From: Asanoa hainanensis
GTDB lineage: Bacteria; Actinomycetota; Actinomycetes; Mycobacteriales; Micromonosporaceae
NCBI RefSeq assembly: GCF_900188485.1
Contig: NZ_FZPH01000005.1
Location: forward strand, 62,001-126,000
DNA: 64,000 nucleotides
Reading direction: 5' to 3'
The stretch's first letter is position 1. Each line of letters starts with the position of its first letter. The position numbers were made by a program, and so were the translations under genes. Positions 32,275 through 40,553 of the stretch are shown one piece after another. The notes below the pieces were generated by a model, which was not told the DNA's origin, searched no databases, and saw nothing but the letters and a program-made list of their open reading frames with translations.

Positions 32275-32290
32275 TACAGCAGACGCTGTA
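32275..32290. promoter_or_regulatory. Inverted repeat operator upstream of cmtR-like gene
   Basis: TACAGC at 32275-32280 and GCTGTA at 32285-32290 form a perfect 6-base inverted repeat with a 4-base spacer, 12 bases before the cmtR-like start in the divergent gap. ArsR-family repressors bind such palindromes, so it is a good operator candidate; binding is inferred. Confidence 0.6.
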
Positions 32291-32315
32291 CTCACGCGAT
32301 GACTAGGCTTCTGGC

Positions 32316-33179
32316 ATGGAGACGCACACCCTTGCCCTGCCGGGCGTCGACCTGGTCTACGACGTGCGCGGCCCGCTGCCGCCCGCCGACGGGTGGCCCG
32401 TGCTGCTGATGATCGGCCAGCCGATGACGGCGGACGGCTTCACCGCGCTGGCCGGGCATTTCCCGGAGCGGACGATCGTCACCTACGACCCGCGCGGGCT
32501 GGGCCGCAGCGTCCGGACCGACGGTCGCACCGACAACACGCCGCAGCAGCAGGCCGCCGACCTGCACCTGCTGATCGAGGCGCTCGGCGCGGGCCCGGTC
32601 GACGTGTTCGGCAGCAGCGGCGGCGCGGTGACCGGGCTCGAACTGGTCGCCACCCATCCGGGTGACGTCGCCACGCTGGTGGCGCACGAGCCGCCGATCA
32701 ACGCGGTGCTGCCCGACGCGGCCGCCGCCGAGCGGGCCCGGGCCGGCTTCCACGAGGCGTACCAGGCGAAGGGCACCGGCGCGGGCATGGCCGCGTTCAT
32801 CGCGATGACCTCGTGGCAGGGCGAGTTCACCGACGAGTACTTCGCGCAGCCGGAGCCCGACCCGGCGATGTTCGGCATGTCCACGGAGGACGACGGCAAC
32901 CGCGACGATCCGCTGCTGTCGCAGGCCTCGTGGGCGGTCACCGACTACCGCCCGGACGCGGCCGCGCTGACGGCCGCGCCGACCCGCGTCGTGGTCGCGG
33001 TCGGCGAGGAGTCGGCGGGTACGTACACCGCGCGGACCGCCCTCGGCATGGCGGCGCTGCTCGGCCAGGAGGCCGTCGTGTTCCCGAGCCACCACGGTGG
33101 CTTCCTGGGCGGCGAGTACGGCTACGCGGGCAAGCCGGCCGAGTTCGCCGCCCGGCTGCACGAGGTCCTACTACCGTAG
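32316..33179 (+). CDS. Alpha/beta hydrolase
   Basis: The 287-residue protein shows VLLMIGQPMTADGFTALAGH (oxyanion region), TIVTYDPRGLGRSVRTDGRT, the nucleophile elbow VDVFGSSGGAVTGLELVATH and a terminal histidine in VVFPSHHGGFLGG. It belongs to the haloperoxidase/esterase-like abhydrolase group. The substrate is unknown. It is divergent from the cmtR-like gene, so the shared operator could also affect it. Confidence 0.87.
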   Translation: METHTLALPGVDLVYDVRGPLPPADGWPVLLMIGQPMTADGFTALAGHFPERTIVTYDPRGLGRSVRTDGRTDNTPQQQAADLHLLIEALGAGPVDVFGSSGGAVTGLELVATHPGDVATLVAHEPPINAVLPDAAAAERARAGFHEAYQAKGTGAGMAAFIAMTSWQGEFTDEYFAQPEPDPAMFGMSTEDDGNRDDPLLSQASWAVTDYRPDAAALTAAPTRVVVAVGEESAGTYTARTALGMAALLGQEAVVFPSHHGGFLGGEYGYAGKPAEFAARLHEVLLP

Positions 33180-33184
33180 GATTT

Positions 33185-33505
33185 ATGGGGAAATTCCTGT
33201 TCACCGCGGCGTACACCGCCGAGGGCCGCCGCGGGCTGCTCAAGGACGGCGGCAGCGGTCGGGTCGACGCCGCGCGCAAGGCGGCCGAAAGCGTCGGCGG
33301 TCGCGTCGAGGCGATGTACTACGGCTTCGGCGACCACGACGTCTACATCATCTGCGACCTGCCCGACAACAAGGCGGCGGCCGCCCTGTCGATCGCCGTC
33401 GGCGCGAGCGGCGCCCTGGACACCAGGACCGTGGTCCTGCTGACGCCCGACGAGGTCGACCGGGCGGCCCGGTCGGCGGTCGACTTCCGCGCACCCGGCG
33501 CGTGA
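33185..33505 (+). CDS. GYD-domain protein
   Basis: A 106-residue protein starting at 33185 reads MGKFLFTAAYTAEGRRGLLK, GGRVEAMYYGFGDHDVYIIC and ALDTRTVVLLTPDEVDRAAR, the GYD family pattern (FGDHDVY in place of GxYD). It has a dimeric ferredoxin-like fold; function is unassigned. It follows the hydrolase gene by 5 bases and is probably in the same operon. Confidence 0.85.
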   Translation: MGKFLFTAAYTAEGRRGLLKDGGSGRVDAARKAAESVGGRVEAMYYGFGDHDVYIICDLPDNKAAAALSIAVGASGALDTRTVVLLTPDEVDRAARSAVDFRAPGA

Positions 33506-33519
33506 CGCACCCTGGGTAG

Positions 33520-34560
33520 ATGCGGCAACGGATCGACCGGGTGGCGTTGGCCGGTGGCACCGCCCTGTCCTACGCCTCGATCGGTGCCGGCCGGCCGTTG
33601 GTCTACGTGATGGGCTGGCTCACCCATCTCCAGCTGGGCTGGGAGCTCCCGGCCGAGCGGGCGCTCTACGAGTCGCTGGCGCAGGGCTGCCGGCTCGTGC
33701 GCTACGACCGGGCCGGGTCGGGACTGTCGCCGGCCGTGGACCGCCCGGCGTCGCTGGCGTTCGAGCTGGAACAACTGGCCGCGGTCGCGGCGACGATCGA
33801 CGAGCCCTTCGACCTGATGGGTACGTCGATGGGTGCCCCGGTGGCCGTCGCCTGGGCCGCGGCCCATCCCGACACGGTCCGGCGCCTGGTGCTCTGCGGC
33901 GGCTGGGTGCGCGGTGCCGACCTGTCCCCGCCGGCCGTACGCGACCATGTCCTCGGTCTGGTCGAGGCGCACTGGGGCCTGGGCTCAGACGTGCTGACCG
34001 ACCTCTTCGCCCCCGACGCGGACCGCCCGACGCGGGCGCGGCTCGCCCGCTACCAGCGCGCGTGCTCCAGTGCCGCGACCGCGCGGGAGCTGCTGGCACT
34101 GAGCTACGAGCTCGACGTCAGCGACCGCCTCGACCAGGTGCGGGCGTCCACATTGGTGGTGCACCGCACCGGCGACCGCGCGGCACCCGTCGCGCAGGCC
34201 GAGGCTTTCGCCGCCGGCATCGCCGACGCCCGGCTGGTGCTGCTGCCGGGTCGGTCGCACCTTCCGTACGCGGGTGACCGGGACGAGCTGGTCCGGGTGG
34301 TCCGCCGGTTCCTCGGCCTGCCGGTCGGGCGGCGCAGCGGCCTGACGGCCCGCCAACGGGAGGTGGCGCAGCTGGTCAGCGAGGGGCTGACGAATCGCGA
34401 GATCGCGGCGCGCCTCGGCATCGACGAGCGCTCGGCCGAGGGACACGTCGAACGGATCCGGTTGCGCCTGGGCTTCCGGTCCCGCGCCCAGATCGCCGCG
34501 TGGTGGGGTAGTTCTACGCCTGACACGCCGGCCGCGGGCGGCGCAGAGTGGATCGTGTGA
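33520..34560 (+). CDS. Alpha/beta hydrolase fused to a LuxR-type HTH
   Basis: Residues 1-265 form an alpha/beta hydrolase: [36 protein letters not shown], the elbow [20 protein letters not shown], acid region [20 protein letters not shown] and histidine in [13 protein letters not shown]. Residues 275-335 are a LuxR/Ger[44 protein letters not shown]. The catalytic triad looks intact, so the hydrolase may be an enzymatically active or ligand-binding sensor for DNA binding. The stop overlaps the start of the methyltransferase gene (GTGA), so the pair is coupled. Confidence 0.88.
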   Translation: MRQRIDRVALAGGTALSYASIGAGRPLVYVMGWLTHLQLGWELPAERALYESLAQGCRLVRYDRAGSGLSPAVDRPASLAFELEQLAAVAATIDEPFDLMGTSMGAPVAVAWAAAHPDTVRRLVLCGGWVRGADLSPPAVRDHVLGLVEAHWGLGSDVLTDLFAPDADRPTRARLARYQRACSSAATARELLALSYELDVSDRLDQVRASTLVVHRTGDRAAPVAQAEAFAAGIADARLVLLPGRSHLPYAGDRDELVRVVRRFLGLPVGRRSGLTARQREVAQLVSEGLTNREIAARLGIDERSAEGHVERIRLRLGFRSRAQIAAWWGSSTPDTPAAGGAEWIV

Positions 34561-35198
34561 CTGACACCGGCTTCGTGGTGAACCGCGCGCGTGGACCCTT
34601 CAACGCGACGTTCTTCGGCCTGCTGGGCCCGTACATCGACTGGAACGTGCGGCATCGCAAGCGGCGCGTGTTCGCGGACCTGCCGCCGACGGTCGTCGAG
34701 CTCGGCTCGGGCGTGGGCGCCAACCTCCGTTACCTGCGACCGGGCTCGACCCTCGTCGCCATCGAACCCAACGTGCCCATGCACCGGCGGCTGCGGGCGG
34801 CCGCTGCGCGCCGCGCTGTGCGGCTCGACCTGCGCGACCGGGTGGCCGAGCACACCGGCCTCGCCGACCGGAGCGCCGACTGCGTGATCTCGTCGCTCGT
34901 GCTCTGCACGGTGGCCGACCCCGCCGCGGTGCTGGCCGAGGTCCGGCGCATCCTGCGGCCCGGCGGCACGTTCCGGTTCGTGGAACACGTCGCGGCCCGG
35001 CCCGGCTCGCCCACCCGCGCCCTCCAACGGCTGCTGCGGCGGCCGTGGGCGTGGACCTTCGAGGGCTGCTCCTGCGAGCGCGACCTGGCCGGCCTGCTGC
35101 GAGCCGCCGGCTTCGCCCGGGTCGACATCGAGCCGTACCGGCTGCACAGCCCGTTCATCACCTTCAACACCCAGATCGCGGGGATCGCGTACGCGTGA
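34557..35198 (+). CDS. METTL7-like class I SAM methyltransferase
   Basis: The GTG at 34557 overlaps the upstream stop. The 213-residue protein contains the SAM-binding motif [32 protein letters not shown], the motif [20 protein letters not shown] and [20 protein letters not shown], with a late cysteine pair [17 protein letters not shown] as in METTL7-type methyltransferases, some of which methylate thiols. It is likely controlled by the hydrolase-LuxR fusion. It overlaps the convergent phosphotransferase by 35 bases. Confidence 0.87.
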   Translation: MTDTGFVVNRARGPFNATFFGLLGPYIDWNVRHRKRRVFADLPPTVVELGSGVGANLRYLRPGSTLVAIEPNVPMHRRLRAAAARRAVRLDLRDRVAEHTGLADRSADCVISSLVLCTVADPAAVLAEVRRILRPGGTFRFVEHVAARPGSPTRALQRLLRRPWAWTFEGCSCERDLAGLLRAAGFARVDIEPYRLHSPFITFNTQIAGIAYA

Positions 35199-36069
35199 GC
35201 AGGCGGCGCAGGGCGGCGTAGGCGGGCGGTGCCCAGGTGGGCTTGCCGCCCGGCCCACCGTCGTGGCCGATCAGGATGCCGCTCAGGACGCGGGCCATCG
35301 CCCAACCGCGGGCGCGGCGCACGGTGGCGGCATCCGGCTGGTATTCCGCGTAGCACAGGTCGACGCCGTCGTCCGGCAGCAGAAGCCAGGCTGAGGACAG
35401 GTCGTACGCTGGGTCCCCCGCGCACAGGTCGCCGAAGTCGACGACGCCGGCGATGGTGCCGTCGGCGGTGAGGACGTTCGCCGGGTGCAGGTCGGCGTGC
35501 AGCCACAGCGCCGGGCCGGTCCACGCCGGAGCGGTAACGGCGTCGTGCCAGACGGCGCGCACGGCCTCCGGGTCGGTGATCAGCCCCTGCTCGGTGGCGT
35601 AGGCCAACCCGTTGGCGAACCCCTCGGCGCGGTCGGTCAACGGCCCACCGCGCTCCCGGCCGGCGGGCGCGTCGGCCGGCGCGGGTTGGTGCAGGGCCGT
35701 CAGGAACGCCGCCAAGGACCTGGCCGCGTCGGCCTCACGCGTGACGGGGTGCAGGTCGGCGGGTGAGCCCGGCACCCAGGTGGTGACGAGCCAGGGTCGC
35801 GGGAATCGCGGGGACGGCTCGCCGAAGCGCTGTGGGACGGGGATCGGCAAGGGCAGGCGCGGCGCCAGCGCGGGCAGCCAGCGGTATTCGTTGCACAGCA
35901 ACGCGCCGGCGGTGGTCCACGGCAGGCGGACGGCCAGGTCGTCGCCGAGCCGCCACAGTTGGTTGTCCCAGCCGCGCGCGCCCAACCGCACCGGGAGTCC
36001 GGCCAGATCTGGGTGCTGCTCGCGGACGAGATCCTGGACCAGCGCCGCGGTGATCTCCACGCGCGTCAC
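35164..36069 (-). CDS. Aminoglycoside phosphotransferase-like kinase
   Basis: The 301-residue protein has the APH fold: LGARGWDNQLWRLGDDLAVR (glycine-rich loop), the catalytic loop LWLHADLHPANVLTADGTIA (HxDxxxxN) and the metal aspartate in GVVDFGDLCAGDPAYDLSSA. It phosphorylates a small hydroxylated molecule; antibiotic inactivation is possible but many family members act on sugars or cofactors. I chose the GTG at 36069; GTG 36060 also fits. It is divergent from a cobalamin riboswitch. Confidence 0.87.
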   Translation of the reverse strand: MTRVEITAALVQDLVREQHPDLAGLPVRLGARGWDNQLWRLGDDLAVRLPWTTAGALLCNEYRWLPALAPRLPLPIPVPQRFGEPSPRFPRPWLVTTWVPGSPADLHPVTREADAARSLAAFLTALHQPAPADAPAGRERGGPLTDRAEGFANGLAYATEQGLITDPEAVRAVWHDAVTAPAWTGPALWLHADLHPANVLTADGTIAGVVDFGDLCAGDPAYDLSSAWLLLPDDGVDLCYAEYQPDAATVRRARGWAMARVLSGILIGHDGGPGGKPTWAPPAYAALRRLLTRTRSPRSGC

Positions 36070-36106
36070 GGTAACGCCCGTCGCTAAACTGCGGGCCAGC
36101 GAAACT

Positions 36107-36238
36107 GACGGCTGCTGGAAGCCGGTGGGAAACCGGCGCGGTCGCGCCACTGTGACCGAACCCGTCGCGGGTTCGGAAGTCAGACCCAGCGCCGTCATGA
36201 GAAACCCGCTAACGGGACGCGAAATCCCTGGAGGTTCC
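36107..36238 (+). promoter_or_regulatory. Cobalamin riboswitch
   Basis: The RNA leader contains the hallmark segments in order: GCTGGAAGCCGGTGGGAAAC near 36114, the invariant GCGCCACTGTGACC at about 36145-36157, and GGAAGTCAGACC at 36175-36186. GACGGC at 36107-36112 pairs with GCCGTC at 36191-36196 to close the core, and CGAACCCG with CGGGTTCG forms an internal hairpin. After the core, GACGCGAAATCCC precedes the GGAGG ribosome site at 36230-36234, consistent with translational control by adenosylcobalamin-type ligand. The regulated gene is not an obvious B12 gene. Confidence 0.92.
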
Positions 36239-36778
36239 ATGACCGGCCGCGGCCGCGACCCTTCGGTGTTCGTGGCGGCCGGCACCGCGGTCGTCGGGGC
36301 GGTCGTCGCCGGCGCCCAGGTGGCCCGCACGCACACCGTCGTGCTGGTCCTGCTCGGCGTCGCGGTCTGCGCCGGTGTGCTCGGCGCGCGGGCCGTGGCC
36401 CGGCGCCGACCCGCTCGCGCCACCCTGGTGACGGACCGCCACCTCGCCGGGCGCGTCGCCGCGCTGATGCGGGCCGGCGGTTGGCGCCAGGTGGCGGTCA
36501 GGCCGGCGATGGGGCGCGTCGGCGCCGACGTGGTCGGGATCGCCGCGGACGGCCGCGGCTGGCTGCTGCGGTGCCACCAGGACGCCACGGCGCTCGACGC
36601 CGCCGACGTGTACCGCTTTACCGACGCGGCCCGCTATCTGCGGCGCGGAGACGTGACCGTCCTGGTCACCGCCGGAGCGGTGCCCGCACCGGTGCGGGAG
36701 GCGGCGTTGTCGGCCGGGGTCATGCTGATGGACTCCGCACGTCTGGCGTGGTGGGCCGACGTGCAGAGACGAGGCTAG
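36239..36778 (+). CDS. Two-span membrane protein with degenerate Mrr-type nuclease fold
   Basis: The 179-residue protein starts behind GGAGGTTCC, directly after the cobalamin riboswitch. Two membrane spans (VFVAAGTAVVGAVVAGAQVA and HTVVLVLLGVAVCAGVLGA) are followed by a domain resembling Mrr_cat/restriction-endonuclease folds: VTDRHLAGRVAALMRAGGWR, GADVVGIAADGRGWLLRCHQ, then VTVLVTAGAVPAPVREAAL. The first acidic residue is kept (GAD), but the usual QxK triad end reads RCH, so catalysis is doubtful. The link to B12 is unexplained; the leader may have been inherited from a lost cobalt or cobalamin gene. Confidence 0.75.
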   Translation: MTGRGRDPSVFVAAGTAVVGAVVAGAQVARTHTVVLVLLGVAVCAGVLGARAVARRRPARATLVTDRHLAGRVAALMRAGGWRQVAVRPAMGRVGADVVGIAADGRGWLLRCHQDATALDAADVYRFTDAARYLRRGDVTVLVTAGAVPAPVREAALSAGVMLMDSARLAWWADVQRRG

Positions 36779-36992
36779 GGTCCACCGCCTCGCGGCGCTG
36801 CCGCGGCACGTACGCCCGCGGTAGGTCGATGCTGTCGACCTCTTCCTTGCCGCCCATGGTGATCAGGTGGCGGCCCAGGTGGGCGCGCATGCCGGCCTCC
36901 CAGACGCCCTGCTCGAGGTGCGCGGGCGCGATCCAGCGGTGTGAGCCGTCGCTGTAGTGGAAATGCTCGTCGCCCCGTCCGAGGCTGCTCAT
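36720..36992 (-). CDS. Hypothetical protein (90 aa)
   Basis: From the ATG at 36992 the frame encodes MSSLGRGDEHFHYSDGSHRW, then IAPAHLEQGVWEAGMRAHLG and KEEVDSIDLPRAYVPRQRRE. Several histidines and aromatic residues cluster at the N-terminus. I do not recognise it. It overlaps the convergent membrane protein by 59 bases, which lowers confidence in its last third, where it runs into shadow sequence. Confidence 0.45.
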   Translation of the reverse strand: MSSLGRGDEHFHYSDGSHRWIAPAHLEQGVWEAGMRAHLGRHLITMGGKEEVDSIDLPRAYVPRQRREAVDPSLVSARRPTTPDVRSPSA

Positions 36993-37101
36993 CGGGTCCA
37001 CCCTCTCCGCCTTGGGCGCCGCTTCGACACGGCCCGGCGCTCGTACCGAGCCTCGCGGTTCAGGGCAGGCGAGATAACGGATACCTCGCTGACATTGCGG
37101 A

Positions 37102-37114
37102 GGCGGTATCCGCC
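37102..37114. repeat. Small inverted repeat in the 36993-37171 gap
   Basis: GGCGG-TAT-CCGCC at 37102-37114 is a perfect 5-base inverted repeat. The surrounding 179-base gap also holds GCGGATATCC and CGGATACC variants, so related sequences recur. No gene is visible in the gap. It may be an operator or part of the EamA gene's downstream region. Confidence 0.35.
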
Positions 37115-37171
37115 CGTGTCGGCGGGTAGCCACCGAGACATACGCCAGGTGGCGGATATCCAGGTGGCCAA

Positions 37172-38011
37172 TCACTGCGTGGCGCCCCGTTCACGGCGCG
37201 TTACGCCGACACTGGCCACGGAAACCAGGACGACCGCGGTGATCAGGGCAGGCCCGAGACGCTGGCCGAGGATGAGCAGGCCGGCGATCGCCGCCGCTGC
37301 CGGTTGCAGGCTCATGAGCACGGCGAAGACCCGTGTCGGCAGGCGGCGCAGGGCGATCAGCTCGAGGGCGTAGGGCACGACCGACGACAGCACGGCGACC
37401 GCGACGACGGTCGGAACCAGGCCCGGCCGGCTGAACACGTCGCCGGCGTCCGCCCAGCCGAACGGCAGGACGACCGCCGCACCGACCGCGAACGAGACCG
37501 CGAGCCCGCTCAGGCCGGGCACGGCGCTGCCCACGCGGGCGCTGAACATGATGTAGCCGGCCCCGCACGCGCCGGCCGCGAGCGCGAGCACGAGCCCGGC
37601 CAGTGGGACCTCGATCCCGGCCCGGAGGCCGAGCAGGACCACGCCCGTGCCGGCCATCAGCGCCCAGACCGCGTCGGTCGGACGCCGCGTCTGCACCAGC
37701 GAGAGCATCAGCGGCCCGACGAATGACGCGGTGACGACCACGCCCTGCGGCGCGATGCTCAGGGCCAGGTAGGTCAGCAGGTTGAGGCCGGCGGAGAACA
37801 GGCCCAGCAGCACGACGGCCCGCCACGCCTCCGCCGACCAGGTCCGCAACCGGGGACGGGTGGCGACGGCGAAGACCAGGGCCGCGATCGACAGGCGCAG
37901 CAGGAGTACGCCGGGCGGGCCCAGGTCGTCGAACAGGGTGCGCGCGAGGGCGCCGCCGACCTGAGCGCTGCACACCGACAACAGCACCAGCATCGTCGGC
38001 GTCGCCTTCAT
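37172..38011 (-). CDS. EamA/DMT-superfamily transporter
   Basis: The 279-residue protein has ten predicted membrane spans arranged as two EamA repeats, e.g. LLLRLSIAALVFAVATRP, LTYLALSIAPQGVVVTASFV, then PLAGLVLALAAGACGAGYIM and VPYALELIALRRLPTRVFAV. It resembles RhtA/YdcZ-type metabolite exporters (threonine, homoserine or drugs). The ATG overlaps the stop of the WYL regulator gene (ATGA), so the regulator probably controls it in the same operon. Confidence 0.88.
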   Translation of the reverse strand: MKATPTMLVLLSVCSAQVGGALARTLFDDLGPPGVLLLRLSIAALVFAVATRPRLRTWSAEAWRAVVLLGLFSAGLNLLTYLALSIAPQGVVVTASFVGPLMLSLVQTRRPTDAVWALMAGTGVVLLGLRAGIEVPLAGLVLALAAGACGAGYIMFSARVGSAVPGLSGLAVSFAVGAAVVLPFGWADAGDVFSRPGLVPTVVAVAVLSSVVPYALELIALRRLPTRVFAVLMSLQPAAAAIAGLLILGQRLGPALITAVVLVSVASVGVTRRERGATQ

Positions 38012-38991
38012 CAGTTGCCTTGCGGCGCCGCATAGCGGGTGGCGATCGCGGTGGCGCGGTCGTGCAGCGCGGTGCGCAGCCATTGCGGTGCGAGGACTTC
38101 CGCGTGCGCGGCGAGCTGCCACAGGGCCCATTCCGCGTGCCTGGCGTCCTGGAAGGTCACCTCCAGCCGCAGCCGGCCGTCCGCGTCGGTCTCCTCGGCC
38201 AGGACCGCCAGCGCGGTGCCGACCAGGTCCTCCCGCCGTCCCGCCGGCACCCGCACCAGCACCGTGACCTGGTCGCCGCCGGTGCGAAAGCGCGTGCTGC
38301 GGTCCTGCCAGGCCCGGCCCGGGTCGACGCGGTCCGGTCGCTCCGCGGGTTCGGCGAGCTCCTCGGCGGCCAGGACCCGCGACAGGCGGTACGTGCGGTC
38401 CGCGCCGGCCCGGCTGGCCAGCAGGTAGCCCTGCTCGCGCACCGTGACCAGGCCGATCGGGTCCACCGTGCGCCACGCCGCGGGCTGGCCCGCGGCCGCG
38501 TAGTGGATGCGCAGCTTGTGTCCGGCGAACACCGCACGCCGCACCTCCGCCACGATGGCCTCGGGCACCTCCTCGGCGACCTGGCGGCGCGCGAGCAGGT
38601 CGGTCTCCGGGTCGACGAGCAACCGTTCGACGGCGCCCGCCGCGGTGTCGCGATGGCTCTCGGGCAGCGCGTCGACCACCTTGAGCATGGCCGAGGCCAG
38701 CGCCGAGCCGAGACCGAACGCCTGGGCGCCGCGCCGCGACCCGGCGACGAGCAGGGCGAGCGCCTCGTCGTGGTTCAGGCCGGTGAGCTCGGTCCGGAGG
38801 CCGGGCAGCAACGCGAACCCGCCGTGCCGGCCGCGTTCGGCGTAGACCGGAACGCCGGCCGCGGACAGCGCCTCGATGTCGCGCAGCACGGTGCGGGTGG
38901 ACACCTCCAGCTCGTTGGCCAGCGTCGCCGCGGACAGTCGACCGCGCTGGCGCAGCAGCAGCACCAGCGAGACCAACCGGTCGGCGCGCAC
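38011..38991 (-). CDS. WYL-domain HTH transcriptional regulator
   Basis: The 326-residue protein begins with a DeoR-like winged helix MRADRLVSLVLLLRQRGRLS, ANELEVSTRTVLRDIEALSA, then has a helical linker and the WYL domain (RRAVFAGHKLRIHYAAAGQP, DPIGLVTVREQGYLLASRAG) with a WCX-type C-terminus (TRFRTGGDQVTVLVRVP). WYL regulators respond to nucleotides or other small ligands. Coupled to a transporter downstream and divergent from a broken RidA gene. Confidence 0.9.
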   Translation of the reverse strand: MRADRLVSLVLLLRQRGRLSAATLANELEVSTRTVLRDIEALSAAGVPVYAERGRHGGFALLPGLRTELTGLNHDEALALLVAGSRRGAQAFGLGSALASAMLKVVDALPESHRDTAAGAVERLLVDPETDLLARRQVAEEVPEAIVAEVRRAVFAGHKLRIHYAAAGQPAAWRTVDPIGLVTVREQGYLLASRAGADRTYRLSRVLAAEELAEPAERPDRVDPGRAWQDRSTRFRTGGDQVTVLVRVPAGRREDLVGTALAVLAEETDADGRLRLEVTFQDARHAEWALWQLAAHAEVLAPQWLRTALHDRATAIATRYAAPQGN

Positions 38992-39014
38992 GCGAAAATG
39001 ATGACAGAGGATGT

Positions 39015-39323
39015 CGTGTTTCGGCCGGCCAGACCGCGACGAGCGCCGACGGTCGCCCCCAGCACGCCGGTGACCCGGCGGCCCAGTTGACGCTGAGCCT
39101 CGACAACCTCACGGCCGTGCTCGACGCGGCCGGCATGACGCTCGCGAACCTCGTCCGGCTCACCGTCTACACCACCGACGTCGACCTGCTCCTCGCGCAC
39201 TACGGCGTGCTCGCGGCACGGTTGGGTGCCGCCGGCGTCGCACCACCCACCACGCTGCTCGGGGTGAGCCGGCTCGCCATGCCCGACCTGCTCGTCGAGC
39301 TCGAGGGCACCGCCGTCGGGTGA
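39015..39323 (+). pseudogene. RidA-family protein, 5'-truncated
   Basis: In one frame the sequence reads VSAGQTATSADGRPQHAGDP, then LTLSLDNLTAVLDAAGMTLA, LVRLTVYTTDVDLLLAHYGV and STLLGV-like PPTTLLGVSRLAMPDLLVEL, the RidA/YjgF family from the second strand on. Intact members start about 30-35 residues earlier. No start codon exists in this frame before a TTG at 39087; an ATG at 38998-39000 is in another frame. The truncation abuts the divergent WYL regulator. A fragment from 39087 would lack the first half of the fold. Confidence 0.72.
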
Positions 39324-39330
39324 CGCGGAC

Positions 39331-40443
39331 TCAGATTGTGCGCAGATCCAGCGTGTGCCACAAGGTGCGACCCAGGGCGTTGGTGGACCACCACAGCACG
39401 CCGGCCCGGTAGGACACGCTCGTCGCGGCCTCGGCGACCAGGATCGGGCGCCTGGTCTCGAGGTCGTACACGAGCAGCTCCTGTCCGCCGATCGCGGCGC
39501 CGATCGCGCTGGAGTCCTTTGACAGCACCTCGAACCGGTCCAGTGGCACCACGTCGGTGATCGAGGCGGTCGCGCCGTCGTCGGCGACCCGCAGCCGCTC
39601 CGACCCGTCGGGGCGCATCAGGTCGCTGTGCGCCGGGCCGTCGGCGGACAGCACGTACAGGCGGCACCAGGTCGGTGCGCACTGGCTCAGGCGGTCGCGG
39701 CCGGCGTCGACGTCGACCACCCGACCGGTGTCGAGGTCGCGGAGCTGGGCCTTACTCCGGCTGCTCGGGCTCACCAGCCACGGCCAGCGCGACAGCGACC
39801 ACTCGCCGGGCTCGGTGCGCACCTGGACCGGCCCGCCCTCGACGGGCACCGACCGCACCTCGGTCGCGGGTCCCCCGCCCGACGCAGTGGCCGCCGCCGT
39901 CCAGTACAGCCGGCCGGCGTTGACGACGAGGTCGGTGTCGGCGCCGTCGAACGTCGCCAGACCGGTGTCGTCGGTGATCTTCCGCGGCGGCCCGCCGGAG
40001 AGGTCCGCCCGCCACAACGTGGTGCGGGCCGCTCCGTCGGGGCCGCTGACCAGCTCCGCCCACACGAGCTCGTTCGCCACGCGTACGAACGCCGCGAACT
40101 GCGGGCCGACCGCGGCATCCAGTCGGCGCAGCTCCCGCACCGTGCCGTCGGCCGCCCGCAGCACGAGCCGCACCGACCTGCCGTCGGGGTCGACGACGGT
40201 GCCAGCGGACACGCTCGCGTCGAGGAAGTAGGCGGGGATGTACGGAACGTCGCCGGCCAGCACGCCCGGGGTGTCCGCGCGCTTGGCCTGGGGCCAGACG
40301 GCCGAGACCGACGGCGGCGGTGGCGCCGGCCGCGGTGGCCCGTCCGGGGTCTGCGCCACCAGCAGGCCGGTCGCCGCCAGCGCGGCGACCAGCGCGACCA
40401 CGCTGCGCACCGGCCGTGGCCCCGGTTGCCGCACGCCCGTCAC
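39331..40443 (-). CDS. Exported beta-propeller-like protein, paralogue A
   Basis: The 370-residue protein has an N-terminal membrane anchor or signal (VRSVVALVAALAATGLLVAQ), a Pro-rich segment and a repetitive beta-rich domain. Shared with its divergent neighbour are SVxxVWPQA, the RELRRL segment with PQFxxF, SRWPWLV, CxPTWCRxxxL and the end TLDLRTI. Two cysteines in SQCAPTWCR may form a disulphide outside the cell. No enzyme motif is seen. It may bind a ligand on the cell surface; the function is unknown. Confidence 0.72.
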   Translation of the reverse strand: MTGVRQPGPRPVRSVVALVAALAATGLLVAQTPDGPPRPAPPPPSVSAVWPQAKRADTPGVLAGDVPYIPAYFLDASVSAGTVVDPDGRSVRLVLRAADGTVRELRRLDAAVGPQFAAFVRVANELVWAELVSGPDGAARTTLWRADLSGGPPRKITDDTGLATFDGADTDLVVNAGRLYWTAAATASGGGPATEVRSVPVEGGPVQVRTEPGEWSLSRWPWLVSPSSRSKAQLRDLDTGRVVDVDAGRDRLSQCAPTWCRLYVLSADGPAHSDLMRPDGSERLRVADDGATASITDVVPLDRFEVLSKDSSAIGAAIGGQELLVYDLETRRPILVAEAATSVSYRAGVLWWSTNALGRTLWHTLDLRTI

Positions 40444-40553
40444 GCGAGCAACCGTAGCCGCGCCCCCACCGCACGGATGATCCGGCCGCCGTCGTGCGCG
40501 CGCGACCCGGAGCGGGCCGATAGGGTTCGTCGTCGACGGACGGGAGACACGGC

